64,000 bases of DNA, from positions 25,296,001 through 25,360,000 of the forward strand of contig OZ231127.1 of the NCBI GenBank assembly GCA_965153355.1, written 5' to 3'. Made by a program: the position numbers and the translations under genes. The DNA comes from Flaccisagitta enflata. Lineage: Eukaryota; Chaetognatha; Sagittoidea; Aphragmophora. This document shows positions 1-11,150 of this stretch, one piece after another (position 1 is the stretch's first letter; every line of letters begins with the position of its first letter). The notes beneath the pieces are model-generated. The model was not told the DNA's origin, made no database searches, and saw nothing but the letters and a program-made list of their open reading frames with translations.

Positions 1-149
1 TAATATGACAAAAGCAACGGTTTTAGACCAAAAAAACTGGCAAAAATGCCATTTTTACGGTATTTTACGGCATTTTACGGAATTACGTGCGTCTACCTGA
101 ACCGAATGTGCTCTATAACTTTTTTTGGCTTCTATGGGATAGTTCCAAC

Positions 150-245
150 GGTCTCTCCTCTCATTCATTCGGTCTCTCCTCTCATTCATTCGGTCTCTCC
201 TCTCATTCGGTCTCTTCCTCTCATTCGGTCTCTTCCTCTCGACTG
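150..245. repeat. ~21-bp tandem repeat upstream of the LINE ORFs
   Basis: About five units of a GGTCTCTCCTCTCATTC-type repeat, the first ones with an extra ATTC. It lies upstream of ORF1 and could be either flanking DNA or a repeated promoter segment in the LINE 5' UTR. The sequence does not decide between these. Confidence 0.7.
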
Positions 246-685
246 GAGAGGGTATTTTCTCTGAATAAACGATTTATTTTTCCGCGAAAATTCAGCCAAA
301 GGAAATAATCCTGCATCTTATCTTCCAAGCGTCAATCAAAAAAGGAACAACACAAACTCGACTCTGATTGTAAAAAGTAAAGTAAGCGGCCGCCCCGAGA
401 GGGGTGGCTATCGAGTTAAAAACCAACAAAAAGAGACCGAATTTAAAAATCTGATTTGGATAATTTAAATTCTAAATCGATCATAAACTTGGTCCTTCAA
501 CTACACATTACGTCTGTGTCCTCGCCATTCAACGCAACAGTCACGCCATCACGCTCACGCGTCAAAAGGGTCCCAAGACTTGGCCTCCAAGAGGGGCTGT
601 CAAGGGCAAAACCGAGCTGGTCCTGCCTGCGATTACTGGGCACAAAGGAGGGTTCGGTGCTGACCCACTGCATCCATCCCGTTGG

Positions 686-3196
686 ATGTCCGATGCCAAC
701 GATCAGCTGCTGCAGCAGCAGCAGCAGCAACATCGGGAACTCATCGCGCGACAGGAGCTACAGCAGCAGCAGCTACAGCAACAACACGACGTTCAAAGAG
801 CTTCACTCCGTCGTCAACAGCAAGAGCTGCAACAGCAACAGCAAAAGCAGCAGCAGCAACAACAACTATTGCAGCAGCAACAATCCCCACAACACGAGCA
901 GCAGAACATTGCAGCTAAAAACGGAATGACCTGCTTCAATGAGGACGCTGAGATCCTTTCTCTTCTCGCCAGTACAAGTATTGAAAATAAAGAAATGATA
1001 AAAAATCTTCTTTATTCTTCTTCCAACGCCTTGGATCCGAATAAAGCCTCAACCAATGATAAAAGTTCATCAACCAAACCAACAGCGTCTAAACCAACAG
1101 CCCCCCCTTCGCAAAAGCTGCCGCCAACACCATCTGCGGCATCCAACAGCAACAGGTCGGACATGTCAGCAACGCAAGGAGACAACGGTGACTGGTCAAC
1201 TGTAAATCCCAGATTGGGTAATAGGAACAAACCTCAAAATCAACCTCCCAACGTCGGGCCTGTAACACAGCAATCTCAGCAGCATGCAAGTCAGCAGCAA
1301 TTGCCACAGCAACATCAACATCATCGGAATCAAAATCCGACCAAGTCACAGTCCAATTTCCCAAAACAAACTGACAGACCACAACACCATCACAGATATG
1401 GTCTAGTAGTCGGTCACAATTTAGAAAAAGTCGACACAGACAACAGGAAAATCCTCGTGGAGAAGGTCCTTAAATTTAAGCCAGCTCAAGCACAAGTCAG
1501 TGAAATAAAACTCACTCGTAAGAACGACATACTAGTCATTGCTAAAGGAGATCACGACTTCAATCTCTTACTCAATGGTGACAAGTGGGACCAGACACAG
1601 CACAGATTCTTTCCCCGACTCGGAATGGCCGACAATCTAGCCAAAGTAGTGTATGTCAAAAGCGTTGACCACGGCACTGATATTAACATCATTTCCTCCA
1701 TTCTAACGGCAAAAAACATAAGTCACAGCAATGTGGAAAGAGTCACTTCTGGACCAGATAAGTCTCCTACAACCTCGGTTAGGCTCATTCTTCATAGTCA
1801 AAGTGACCTTGAGCAACTATGCAAGGAAGGCATGCTCTTTGATTATAGACGTCATGCTGTAGAAAAGCACGCCAAAGTCAAAATCATCCAATGCAATTCC
1901 TGTGGAAAGCATGGACACATTGCTGCTGATTGTCTCGGTAAGGCAAGATGTCTAAAATGCGGGGATGAAAATCATTCAAAAAATGAATGCACGGTTGACA
2001 CAACGGATATAACCTGTTTTAACTGCAATGGTAATCATGCTGCAAATTTTAACGGCTGCAGAGAAAAGCTGAAAATTCAAAGGAAAGAGAGACGAAAAAT
2101 TGCAACATATGCTGATGCGGCAAAAGAAAGTCACCGAGTCAACCAGGCTGCTACAGCTGCGGCACCTAGTAGCAGCTTGCAGTCTCGGCCTCATGTAGTC
2201 ATCACCAACTCGCCAATTGCTTCATCTTCTAACTACGCCAGTGGCTACAACGACAAAAGTGCGGCAGCTGATGTGTTAACAGCAACTTTAGACATAATCA
2301 TTAATGCATTGAAAGAAGCAAACCCTGCGGTCATCATTCCGAGACAGACAGTGTCTGACGTCACAATGAGGGTAGCTGCTGTCAAATACAATAATATTTT
2401 CAGCATGGATAGATTAGAGAAAAATCTCAATCTCACTCCAGCACAAGCGACCGCAGCAATGACTCCAGCAGCAGAAGTTGACGCTATGCAAACTGACTCT
2501 TCAAATAGACACCCCCTACAACCCACAATTGGGGCGCCAATGGGGGTGACTAATTCAACGTCAACAACCTCCTTGGGAAAGAAAAGGAACCGCGAAGTCA
2601 GTGGAGAAGAACCGGACAATAACGTCACTATCTTAACTCCATCATTGGCACCTCAACAATCTGCCTCAGCACCGCAACTGCTCGTCAACGGGATTGCTGC
2701 ATCGCACTCCGCACACCCACCGGAAACTCCACCGGGACAGCAGAAGGAAAACAAAAGAAGAAGAAATACCAAGCAAAAAGTAAATTCAGCTGGTCGGCAA
2801 CTACCCAACCCTCCTCACAGCCCAGAGCCAAGTAACAACGAATTCGGAACGCCAGTTCGCAGCACCCCAGGAAGCCGTAAAACCTCCCAACAATGTCTTC
2901 AAGGAATTACTCCTCTGCCAGAGCTTTCAAGCGCCGATGCAAGTGCTTCACTTCCGGTCTGCGTGTCAGCAACAGTCGGCGGTGCAGCAACCTCAGTAGC
3001 AACAACGGTTGCATCAAGCCATCCGCACCTAAACTTAACTCAAGCTACATCAACCAGTAATTTTGAAAATGGCTTTCTTGTTCAAGGTGCAGCGGCTGTA
3101 GATCCCACAATAGTCTCAACTCTGACAAGTCTAGAGGATACAAGAGATCTCACGCTAATGACGCCTGTCAACCCTCTCAACATTCATCATGGATAG
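686..3196 (+). CDS. LINE ORF1, gag-like nucleic-acid-binding protein (836 aa)
   Basis: RNA-binding ORF1 protein of the LINE, expected to package element RNA. The N-terminal ~80 residues are glutamine-rich with Q runs. A conserved-looking segment at about residues 250-400 resembles the region that precedes the knuckles in Jockey-type gag proteins. Three zinc knuckles then follow from Cys403 to about residue 455: two CX2CX4HX4C and a third of the form CX2CX3HX6C ending in NGC, a Jockey/I-type signature. The C-terminal third is low-complexity and rich in Ser, Thr, Pro and Ala. The start is the ATG at 686, the first in a long open frame after upstream stops. The stop codon overlaps the ORF2 start. 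The assignment to the Jockey group is from motif architecture only. Confidence 0.9.
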   Translation: MSDANDQLLQQQQQQHRELIARQELQQQQLQQQHDVQRASLRRQQQELQQQQQKQQQQQQLLQQQQSPQHEQQNIAAKNGMTCFNEDAEILSLLASTSIENKEMIKNLLYSSSNALDPNKASTNDKSSSTKPTASKPTAPPSQKLPPTPSAASNSNRSDMSATQGDNGDWSTVNPRLGNRNKPQNQPPNVGPVTQQSQQHASQQQLPQQHQHHRNQNPTKSQSNFPKQTDRPQHHHRYGLVVGHNLEKVDTDNRKILVEKVLKFKPAQAQVSEIKLTRKNDILVIAKGDHDFNLLLNGDKWDQTQHRFFPRLGMADNLAKVVYVKSVDHGTDINIISSILTAKNISHSNVERVTSGPDKSPTTSVRLILHSQSDLEQLCKEGMLFDYRRHAVEKHAKVKIIQCNSCGKHGHIAADCLGKARCLKCGDENHSKNECTVDTTDITCFNCNGNHAANFNGCREKLKIQRKERRKIATYADAAKESHRVNQAATAAAPSSSLQSRPHVVITNSPIASSSNYASGYNDKSAAADVLTATLDIIINALKEANPAVIIPRQTVSDVTMRVAAVKYNNIFSMDRLEKNLNLTPAQATAAMTPAAEVDAMQTDSSNRHPLQPTIGAPMGVTNSTSTTSLGKKRNREVSGEEPDNNVTILTPSLAPQQSASAPQLLVNGIAASHSAHPPETPPGQQKENKRRRNTKQKVNSAGRQLPNPPHSPEPSNNEFGTPVRSTPGSRKTSQQCLQGITPLPELSSADASASLPVCVSATVGGAATSVATTVASSHPHLNLTQATSTSNFENGFLVQGAAAVDPTIVSTLTSLEDTRDLTLMTPVNPLNIHHG

Positions 3197-6074
3197 TAAA
3201 ATTGGTCTTCTCGTTGAGCAGGTGAATATAAACTCCTGCAACAACAAAAAAAATGAAATAACTCATCATTTAGACAATGTCAAAAATCACGAGGGTGTCA
3301 TTTTCTGCCTTAATGATACGCGATTATCGAAAAAAAAGACGCTAAAGGTCAAAGGTTATAAAACGCTGCGCAATGACCATATAAGCGGGAAATCTGTACC
3401 CGGTGGAGTAGCCATTCTTCATAAAAACTCAATGAATGTCAACGAAGTTCCGACACAAATCAATGAGATGCTCATCATTGAATTAAAATATAATAACAAC
3501 GTCTATCGAATATGTACAATATATCTCCATGATGGTGATACGCTGACACAAAGTCATTTTGACGCCCTTGAGAAAGACGCGCCAAATAATGCGACTTTTA
3601 TTATAATCGGCGACCTCAATGCTCACTGTGGGATTGATAAGCGTCGGAAAATTGACAAACGAGGTAAAATCGTCAATAATCTTATCGAGGTGAACTCCTA
3701 TCAATTGATGAATACTGAGACGCCAACTTACTACGCGAGCCACAAGTCTACGACCTCGTGCATTGACTTATGCCTGATTAAATCAAGCAGTGCAGGAAAT
3801 TCTGTATCATGGTCAACTGGTGAACCATGTGGATCCGACCACGTCATTACTAGGCTTTGCATTAAATGCAACTATTCAGCAGCAAGTAAAATCATCAGAA
3901 AAACTAACTGGGCAAAAGTCCGAGAAGAGCTTGAATTATTAAATCCAATAGTGAGATGCGGAAGCAAGTCCGAAGTCGACGAGACAATTGAGGAAATTGG
4001 CTCATCATTGCGAGCAGTTGTTGAAAAAAACACCAAATCAAAGAAAATAATGACTCGCGATAATGTTGCCTTATCTGCTGAGACGCAAAATCTTATAAAA
4101 TTCAGAAGAAAATTAAACAAGTTAAGGAAAGAATGGGAATCTGTTGGCAAACCAACTGAAACTACGAGAAGAGTCATGAATTTCCTTAACAGAGAAATTA
4201 AAAAACACATCAAAAAAGATGTTGAGCGAAAAACCGCTTCCAAATTAGATAGTATCTGGGAAGAAAAAGATGCCGGAAAATTTTGGCAAAATTTGAAAGA
4301 AATAGAGCCTGATCTTGGAAAAAGTAAGAGTGAATCAAGTTGCTGTGGTATACTTGACGCAAATGGAGTGCTACAGAAAGAGGATGAGGCACTTGCAGCA
4401 ATTCATGTCAACAGACTTGCTGCAGCACATTCATTCCCGAGCGACCCCAAATACGACGAGGCTTTCAAGGCAAAAATTGACCAGGAAGTCAATGAAAAAT
4501 CACCAGAAGACGCCACTGACTTCACCCGTATCGACGATATGCTGCAGAACGCGCCGTCAACCTCTTTCTTTGAAACTGAGCGCATAGGGCGACATGGCAG
4601 AAAATTGCCACCGACAATTCACGATGAAAAAATCACGTCCAACGAGATTTACCACTTTCTACGAAAAAAAAAGAATAAATCAGCCGGCGGCGAAGACTGC
4701 ATCAACTATAAAATTCTCAAACATGCAGGCAAGAATGTAATCAACAATTTGGCTAAGCTTTTTACTATCATCCTAGTCGCGGGCTATTTTCCCATCTCAT
4801 GGCGATCAGTACGTATATCAATGATTCCAAAGGGAAACAAAGACTTGAAGCAGGCCAAAAACTGGAGGCCAATATCTTTATCAAGCTGTATGTCGAAACT
4901 TTTTGAGTGCTCGATAAAAGAAAGGATTGAAAAAGAGAAATTGAAGAGAAAAATCAAGGAAAACGAGCTGCAAGCAGCATATAAACGCGGCAGAAACTGT
5001 TTAGAGCATGTCATAAGACTGAGTGAGGATGTCACTCATGGTTTTGTCAAAGGTGAATGCACCGTTGCAACTTTTTTGGATGTCGCCGGCGCTTTCGACA
5101 AAGTTTGGATTAACGGCTTAATCTGGAAACTTCTGAAACTAAAATTACCAAAACCTTTGTTTGGCGTTATCAAAGGCTTTCTAACTGAAAGGTCATTAAA
5201 GGTCAAAGTGGGTCAAAAAATCTCTCCGACACTCAAGATGGAGGCTGGCACCCCACAGGGGGCTGTGCTATCTCCCACGCTATTTAATTTGTTTGTCGAC
5301 GACCTCAGAGAGTCTCTGAATCTACACGACATCTATCTGGCACAATACGCAGATGATATTGCACTGTGGTGCACTGATAAAGATCCGAAAGAAGCGGAAA
5401 AGAAAATGAATGACGCATTACAAAAGATTGAAGAGTGGACGACCAAGTGGCGAATTGGACTGGCGCCTGAGAAAAGCGTATTCATGAAATTTACAAGAAG
5501 ACCAACGCAAAAGAATATACCTGTGAAATTAAATCTTCTTGGCACGGAAGTGAAGCAAGTCTCAACCCATCGCTTCCTAGGCGTCAACCTAGATGATCGA
5601 ATGGAATGGAGTCAACATTTCAAAGACATGATTGGTGCTGCAACACCGAGAATTAACGCCCTCAAGAGGCTTGCAGCAAAATCCGTTTGGCAAAGACCTG
5701 AATGGATTTTAAGGCTTCATGACGCGGTAGTAAATTCCATATGGAAATATGCAGCTGTTGTAACATGCACAGTCAAAGTCAAACTATGGGACGATATAGT
5801 TAAATGTCATGCAAGGAGCATCAAGGCCTACTGCGGTGTTCCGAACTGTGTCAGCTATGAACGGCTCTGTGACACAGTAGGCATTAAACCGATCAAGCAA
5901 GAATTAATAGACTTCGGAAGGAAAAGGCTGAGAGCAATTATCTCATTTTCACCCTTCGGAGAGGGAATTTTGAGACAAAGACGACAAAATGCCACCGGGA
6001 TTTACAAAAGTCCATCTGAAATATTGATTGACGATTCTGAAGCAAGGAACCTCGGACTCGACCTGGGACTCTGA
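3189..6074 (+). CDS. LINE ORF2, endonuclease/reverse transcriptase (961 aa)
   Basis: Provides nicking and target-primed reverse transcription. The endonuclease domain spans residues ~8-222: an N-terminal Asn-rich motif (QVNINS), LNDTRL with Asp43 where the catalytic Glu is usual, GDLNAH (Asp142, Asn144), CIDL (Asp193) and GSDH (Asp217, His218). The RT domain spans ~470-780: motif A FLDVAGAFD with Asp631, GTPQGAVLSP, then QYADD with Asp722/Asp723, and FLGVNLD. A C-terminal region follows without a recognisable RNase H, and the classical Jockey C-terminal CCHC is not evident. No stop or frameshift interrupts the frame. The ATG at 3189 sits in the overlap ATGGATAG with the ORF1 stop, so termination-reinitiation is the likely translation mode (inference from related LINEs). 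Confidence 0.93.
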   Translation: MDSKIGLLVEQVNINSCNNKKNEITHHLDNVKNHEGVIFCLNDTRLSKKKTLKVKGYKTLRNDHISGKSVPGGVAILHKNSMNVNEVPTQINEMLIIELKYNNNVYRICTIYLHDGDTLTQSHFDALEKDAPNNATFIIIGDLNAHCGIDKRRKIDKRGKIVNNLIEVNSYQLMNTETPTYYASHKSTTSCIDLCLIKSSSAGNSVSWSTGEPCGSDHVITRLCIKCNYSAASKIIRKTNWAKVREELELLNPIVRCGSKSEVDETIEEIGSSLRAVVEKNTKSKKIMTRDNVALSAETQNLIKFRRKLNKLRKEWESVGKPTETTRRVMNFLNREIKKHIKKDVERKTASKLDSIWEEKDAGKFWQNLKEIEPDLGKSKSESSCCGILDANGVLQKEDEALAAIHVNRLAAAHSFPSDPKYDEAFKAKIDQEVNEKSPEDATDFTRIDDMLQNAPSTSFFETERIGRHGRKLPPTIHDEKITSNEIYHFLRKKKNKSAGGEDCINYKILKHAGKNVINNLAKLFTIILVAGYFPISWRSVRISMIPKGNKDLKQAKNWRPISLSSCMSKLFECSIKERIEKEKLKRKIKENELQAAYKRGRNCLEHVIRLSEDVTHGFVKGECTVATFLDVAGAFDKVWINGLIWKLLKLKLPKPLFGVIKGFLTERSLKVKVGQKISPTLKMEAGTPQGAVLSPTLFNLFVDDLRESLNLHDIYLAQYADDIALWCTDKDPKEAEKKMNDALQKIEEWTTKWRIGLAPEKSVFMKFTRRPTQKNIPVKLNLLGTEVKQVSTHRFLGVNLDDRMEWSQHFKDMIGAATPRINALKRLAAKSVWQRPEWILRLHDAVVNSIWKYAAVVTCTVKVKLWDDIVKCHARSIKAYCGVPNCVSYERLCDTVGIKPIKQELIDFGRKRLRAIISFSPFGEGILRQRRQNATGIYKSPSEILIDDSEARNLGLDLGL

Positions 6075-6591
<517 letters not shown>

Positions 6592-8249
6592 TTCTATCCC
6601 CTATCTAAAGCAGGACGAGAACGGCGAGAGCAGCTACGGTGCAGCTTTTCAAGCAACGGCTTTTCTAAGACGTGAGAAGAACCAGGATCGAGACACGCCA
6701 TCTTACGCCATCTGGAGGGGAACGACGAGGAGGCGGGGGCCGTTGCGGCGTCAAAATCCCATAGGAGCGGTCGCGGCATCATCGGGCAAACGGCCCCATC
6801 AATCGGCGGCGAAAACTGGCAGTTGCTGCATCAACTGTCGGACCTGCAGCAACGGCCCATCTGGTTGTTGAAGCAGCTCTACGCTCGCCATAAAGGGCAA
6901 CGGTTCGTCGACTGTGACAACGGCGGCGACAACGACAATAATCACTACCGCGGTAGAGGCGGAAAAACTGCTATGGAAGAAGCAGTAATGAAAATTGCCG
7001 TGACTCGTTTTTGTGGCGTGTTTGGCGTCGCTTTCTCCGCGGCCCTCTGTCTCCGTAGTCGACGACGTCTGATTGGAACGGATGCAGCCATGATTGGACT
7101 TCGACCTCCTCCACCTGGCAACCGACGTGTCTCTCATATATAATGAACTCTGGATAAGTCATGAAACCTGACAAATGAACAACATGTTCATGTGTATATT
7201 TTAAAACAGCGGCGACAGCTGTTAGGAGGCGAGATATCTCGAAATCTTGAAGACTAAACTATGTGCATAAATAGCCCAATAGGGGCGTCCTCTTGTTGTA
7301 TCACACGTCTGTGTATGTTTTATATCCCTTTTTGATGTGTTTTCTTTTGCCGCTGTGTAATGATGCATGTCTCGGGATTATACGCTTGTTAAAATCCTAA
7401 AATCCAATGGGCTTATGGCGAAAAATTGGGTCATTGGTCACTTTTGGGATTTCGCTTAGGGTGTACCTACATATGATACAGTGAGTCATTAACTAGCAAA
7501 AATTAGTAGCTCAAAGTCAAAATGGTAACAAACAGGTTCAAAAACTTCACAATCTGGTCATCACACAGTTGATTTGCAACTGAAGTACTGAGTAGAAATG
7601 GTAAAATCTAGTCAGAAAAGCGAGTATTTACTTTAAACTAGCTAAAATTAGCTAGCAATAGCTTGAATTAACTAGATTTACTAAGTGTCTCAAAAAAATC
7701 GCAAGATAATTCACTGGCCGCGAGATGGCAAAAAATTGCCGCTAAAAGGCCCCAAAATTCGCTAGAAAAAGCGAAAAAACCGCCAGTTTCTCAGCAGAGC
7801 CGGCGCGCCATTAAGGCAAGGGAGGCGATGGATGAAATCTCTATTAACTGACGGTTTTGAAAGTTATTATTCGCACTTATCGATGTGACGAACTGAAAGC
7901 CATCTTGTTAACTTTTATTCTCGTCAACGTTCACGCCCAAGCGAAACATAAAGATTGACAGCTTTATTTCAAAGCATGCTGATTCTGCTTCATCCGTTTT
8001 TTTGTTTTCGTCCCTTAAAACACTTTCGTGGTTTAAGCATACAGTTTTACTTTCTCTGCATTATGCAAATGAGTTCTTAGATCCATTCGCGTTCTATTGC
8101 AAGTTTACCCGTGGAACATCACGATTCAAATGCCATGGCCGCACTGAAACAGTCCTAAATCTTGCAGATCTACTTGGATGTCAACACACTGGCGTTCGAA
8201 TACTGCCTTTTCAGCTAGTAACAGCAAATATATCTTCCTTGTCTCTCAG
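6592..8249. other. Intergenic or 5' intronic DNA; GC-rich patch, no gene recognised
   Basis: 6600-7140 is GC- and CpG-rich, with CAG-type codons and a TATATAAT near 7137. It could be a promoter-like region or a fragment of a retroelement 5' end. The open frames through it resemble no family I know. 7150-8249 is AT-rich, with no exon I can support, although the first exons of the coiled-coil gene must lie somewhere upstream of 8250. Confidence 0.4.
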
Positions 8250-8535
8250 ATTGCATGAGAATCGACGAGCTGATCCAAGCGCCAACGTTGACGTCAACGC
8301 GGCGGTTCGGGCCAAAGCTGACTCGGCCTTTACTAAATCCAGAATCAAAGAACTCGAGGAAGTCATCGCGATGAAGGTCAGTTCCGAAGGAATGTCAGTT
8401 TGACCCTCGCGATGAAGGTCAGTTCCGAAGAAATGACAATTTGGCATTCGCGATGAAGGTTTATTTGGAGAAACAGGGAAGTCAACAAAATGTTTTCATT
8501 TACACCGTTTTAGACCTAGCAGCAACAACAACAGC

Positions 8536-8597
<62 letters not shown>

Positions 8598-8669
8598 CCA
8601 CAAAAACAACAATAACAGCATCAACAAGAACAACAGCAAAAACAACAATAGCAACAGCAACAACAACAA

Positions 8670-8716
<47 letters not shown>

Positions 8717-8718
8717 CC

Positions 8719-8759
<41 letters not shown>

Positions 8760-9340
8760 CTGCTACAATGGATGCCTCCCTCAACCCTTTCTATTCGATT
8801 TGGTTTGCTTGCAGGTTGACGAGAACATGAATCTTCAAAAAGAGGTGGAGAAACAAAGACAAAGAGCAGATCTCAACGAAAAAGACATCAACATGTAAAC
8901 ATCTTTTCTAATTGTAAAAATTTCTTTAGACAGAAATATTCGAACCGATCACCACAAAGTAGGGGTTTGTCAAGAACCTTTAGGCTTTCCCTGCAACGTG
9001 ACAAAAAGAAAAGAAAAGTCAGTAATACCCATATGGTAGAGATGGTAGGTGCTTGATAGGTGGTAGGTGCGTAATAGGTGGTGGCCACTGGCCCTTCCTG
9101 AAAGGGCCTTTTAGGAACCCAGCATGCAGGGAGCAACCATCAAAACTAAGATATCTCTTGGGAATATACATGGAAATTTCAATTTCTTTGGATTGGATTT
9201 TCAATCAGGAAGGAAAAGGATTTCCGTGAAGCCGGGCGTAGAAGAGAGGAAGAAAGAAATGAAGAATTGAGAGAATTGATGAAAAAACATTTTGACGCCG
9301 GAAGTGGACAGCCCAACAACGTCAATGTCGACGTCATGAA

Positions 9341-9403
<63 letters not shown>

Positions 9404-9525
9404 CCAGGACCAACTTTCAAATCAACATCCTCATCACCACCACCACCACCACCATCATCATCATCTCCACCATCATCGTCGTCATCATCATCTTCATAAT
9501 CATCATCGTCATCATTATTGTCAAT

Positions 9526-9598
<73 letters not shown>

Positions 9599-9610
9599 CC
9601 GTCATCCCCG

Positions 9611-9682
<72 letters not shown>

Positions 9683-9694
9683 CCGTCATCCCCG

Positions 9695-9759
<65 letters not shown>

Positions 9760-9789
9760 GTCATCACCGTCATCCCCGTCATCATCATT

Positions 9790-9847
<58 letters not shown>

Positions 9848-9859
9848 CCGTCATCCCCG

Positions 9860-9894
<35 letters not shown>

Positions 9895-9913
9895 GTCATC
9901 ACCGTCATCCCCG

Positions 9914-9997
<84 letters not shown>

Positions 9998-11064
9998 CTA
10001 TTTTGTGTTTCAGAGTTACATCCGGGATCTGGAGGCGCAGTTGGAGAATCCTGACAACGCGGTTTTGATGCGAAGAGTCGACGTCTGCATCGAAAAAGTG
10101 GAATCGCTCGAAAAAGAAAAGAAAGAGTAAGTTTCTCTGACGGCCAGCGCAAGGAACGCGCGCAGCGTACTCCACTCAAGAGATTCTGTCGGTCACATTT
10201 CGCATAGTTCAATAGTTGGCGTACTTACTCTTTTGTTGAGGTCGCTTCGGTTTGGAACGACCAATTTAATAGTCAACAACAAACAAATCACCACCAGCGA
10301 TTCTTCAAAAGCGATTATTACGCTTATGGAGGCCAGTAGATTGAATCCATAGTTAGTCAAAAACGATTGTAATTTCCCTCGTGCGGCCAACTTGATTTAA
10401 ACATAAGATTGAATGATATTCAACCTGAGATTCAAAAAACACATTCGTTGCCATCCTCTCAGAATGAAGGAGTATATCTTGAACGTTCATAAGAAAATGG
10501 AAGAGCAAGAAAAAAGTACGGAGCTGATTTGCAAACGACTGGAATATGCAAATGAGAAAAATGACAACTTGGAGATTCGCCGTCGAGAGCATGAACAAAT
10601 TGCGGAGAGAATGACAGAAGCCAAGACCAGAGTGCAGCAAGAATACGACAATTTCAAACGGTAAGTAGGTGATCGTTGCTGTAATGGAGAGTAAAGAAGA
10701 GGAAGAGAGAGAAAGAGAGAAGGAAAAATGAATTCAGGAGGAAAAGAAAGGAAGCTAAGAAAGGATGAAAAGAAAGAAAGGAAAAAGAAAAGAAGAAAGG
10801 AAAGAATTAGGGAGGAAAGTAAGAAAGTAAGACTAAGACTAAGAGGGCAAAGAATGAAACAAAGATCTGTTATCTACAACAGCGTTGATCAATTCCTTTT
10901 TATCTATTCTACATTTTTACAGCTCCGTGGAGACTGGTTTGGGAAATTTGAATCAAGAAATGCCAGTCGTTGAGGATGAGGACGATGAGGACTTGGAATT
11001 GACTGAGGAAGACATGGAGAACATCGACCCGACGGAACTTGAAGAGTTCCTCAAAAACTTCTAG
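8250..11064 (+). CDS. Coiled-coil protein, last six exons (263 residues visible)
   Basis: Exons 8250-8376, 8815-8894, 9209-9341, 10014-10126, 10463-10660 and 10923-11064 (TAG at 11062). All have AG acceptors and GT donors and the phases join without a stop. The first visible exon begins in mid-codon, so the 5' part is missing or unrecognised. The product is highly charged and helical: Lys/Glu/Arg-rich heptad-like stretches (for example RDLEAQLENPDN, VESLEKEKKEMKEY, MEEQEKSTELICKRLEY). It ends in a short acidic tail (EDEDDEDLELTEED) and the C-terminus EEFLKNF. I do not recognise the family; a cytoskeletal or ciliary coiled-coil protein is possible but not shown. The introns contain (CAA)n, (AG)n and (CAT)n. 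The gene converges on the annexin gene. Confidence 0.75.
8366..8460 (+). repeat. Triplicated exon end/splice donor, 41-bp period
   Basis: The exon-end sequence CGCGATGAAG|GT occurs three times, with GT at 8377, 8418 and 8459, exactly 41 bp apart. The first two copies share GTCAGTTCCGAAG. Using the second donor would add TGA in frame, so only the first donor keeps the coding frame open. Confidence 0.85.
8518..8760. repeat. (CAA)n microsatellite, interrupted
   Basis: A CAA/ACA trinucleotide array with scattered substitutions in an intron of the coiled-coil gene. The translated homopolymers (Thr, Val, Leu) are artefacts. Confidence 0.97.
9342..9998. repeat. (AG)n then (CAT)n array with a periodic CCGTCATCCCCGTC spacer
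   Basis: (AG)n begins within the donor GTGAGAG at 9342. A long ATC/CAT array follows from about 9420 and ends 15 bp before the next exon. The block CACCGTCATCCCCGTC recurs near 9597, 9682, 9767, 9847 and 9901. This gives a higher-order unit of ~85 bp that shortens at the end. Confidence 0.95.
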
Positions 11065-11150
11065 CTTTCGTTAAGGCACGCATACTAGAGGGGCCCAAAA
11101 TGGTCTAGGGGGAGAAAGGAAACTTGGTCTTTTGTTTTTCGGCTGAACAA

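Noticed and set aside
5070-6074. RNase H or second zinc knuckle at the ORF2 C-terminus
   Set aside because: No D-E-D-H pattern or CCHC array is visible after the RT domain.
9267-10212. Long poly-His, poly-Ser, poly-Asp and poly-Met frames
   Set aside because: They are translations of an intronic (CAT)n array between two confirmed coiled-coil exons. Only the terminal parts are exon.
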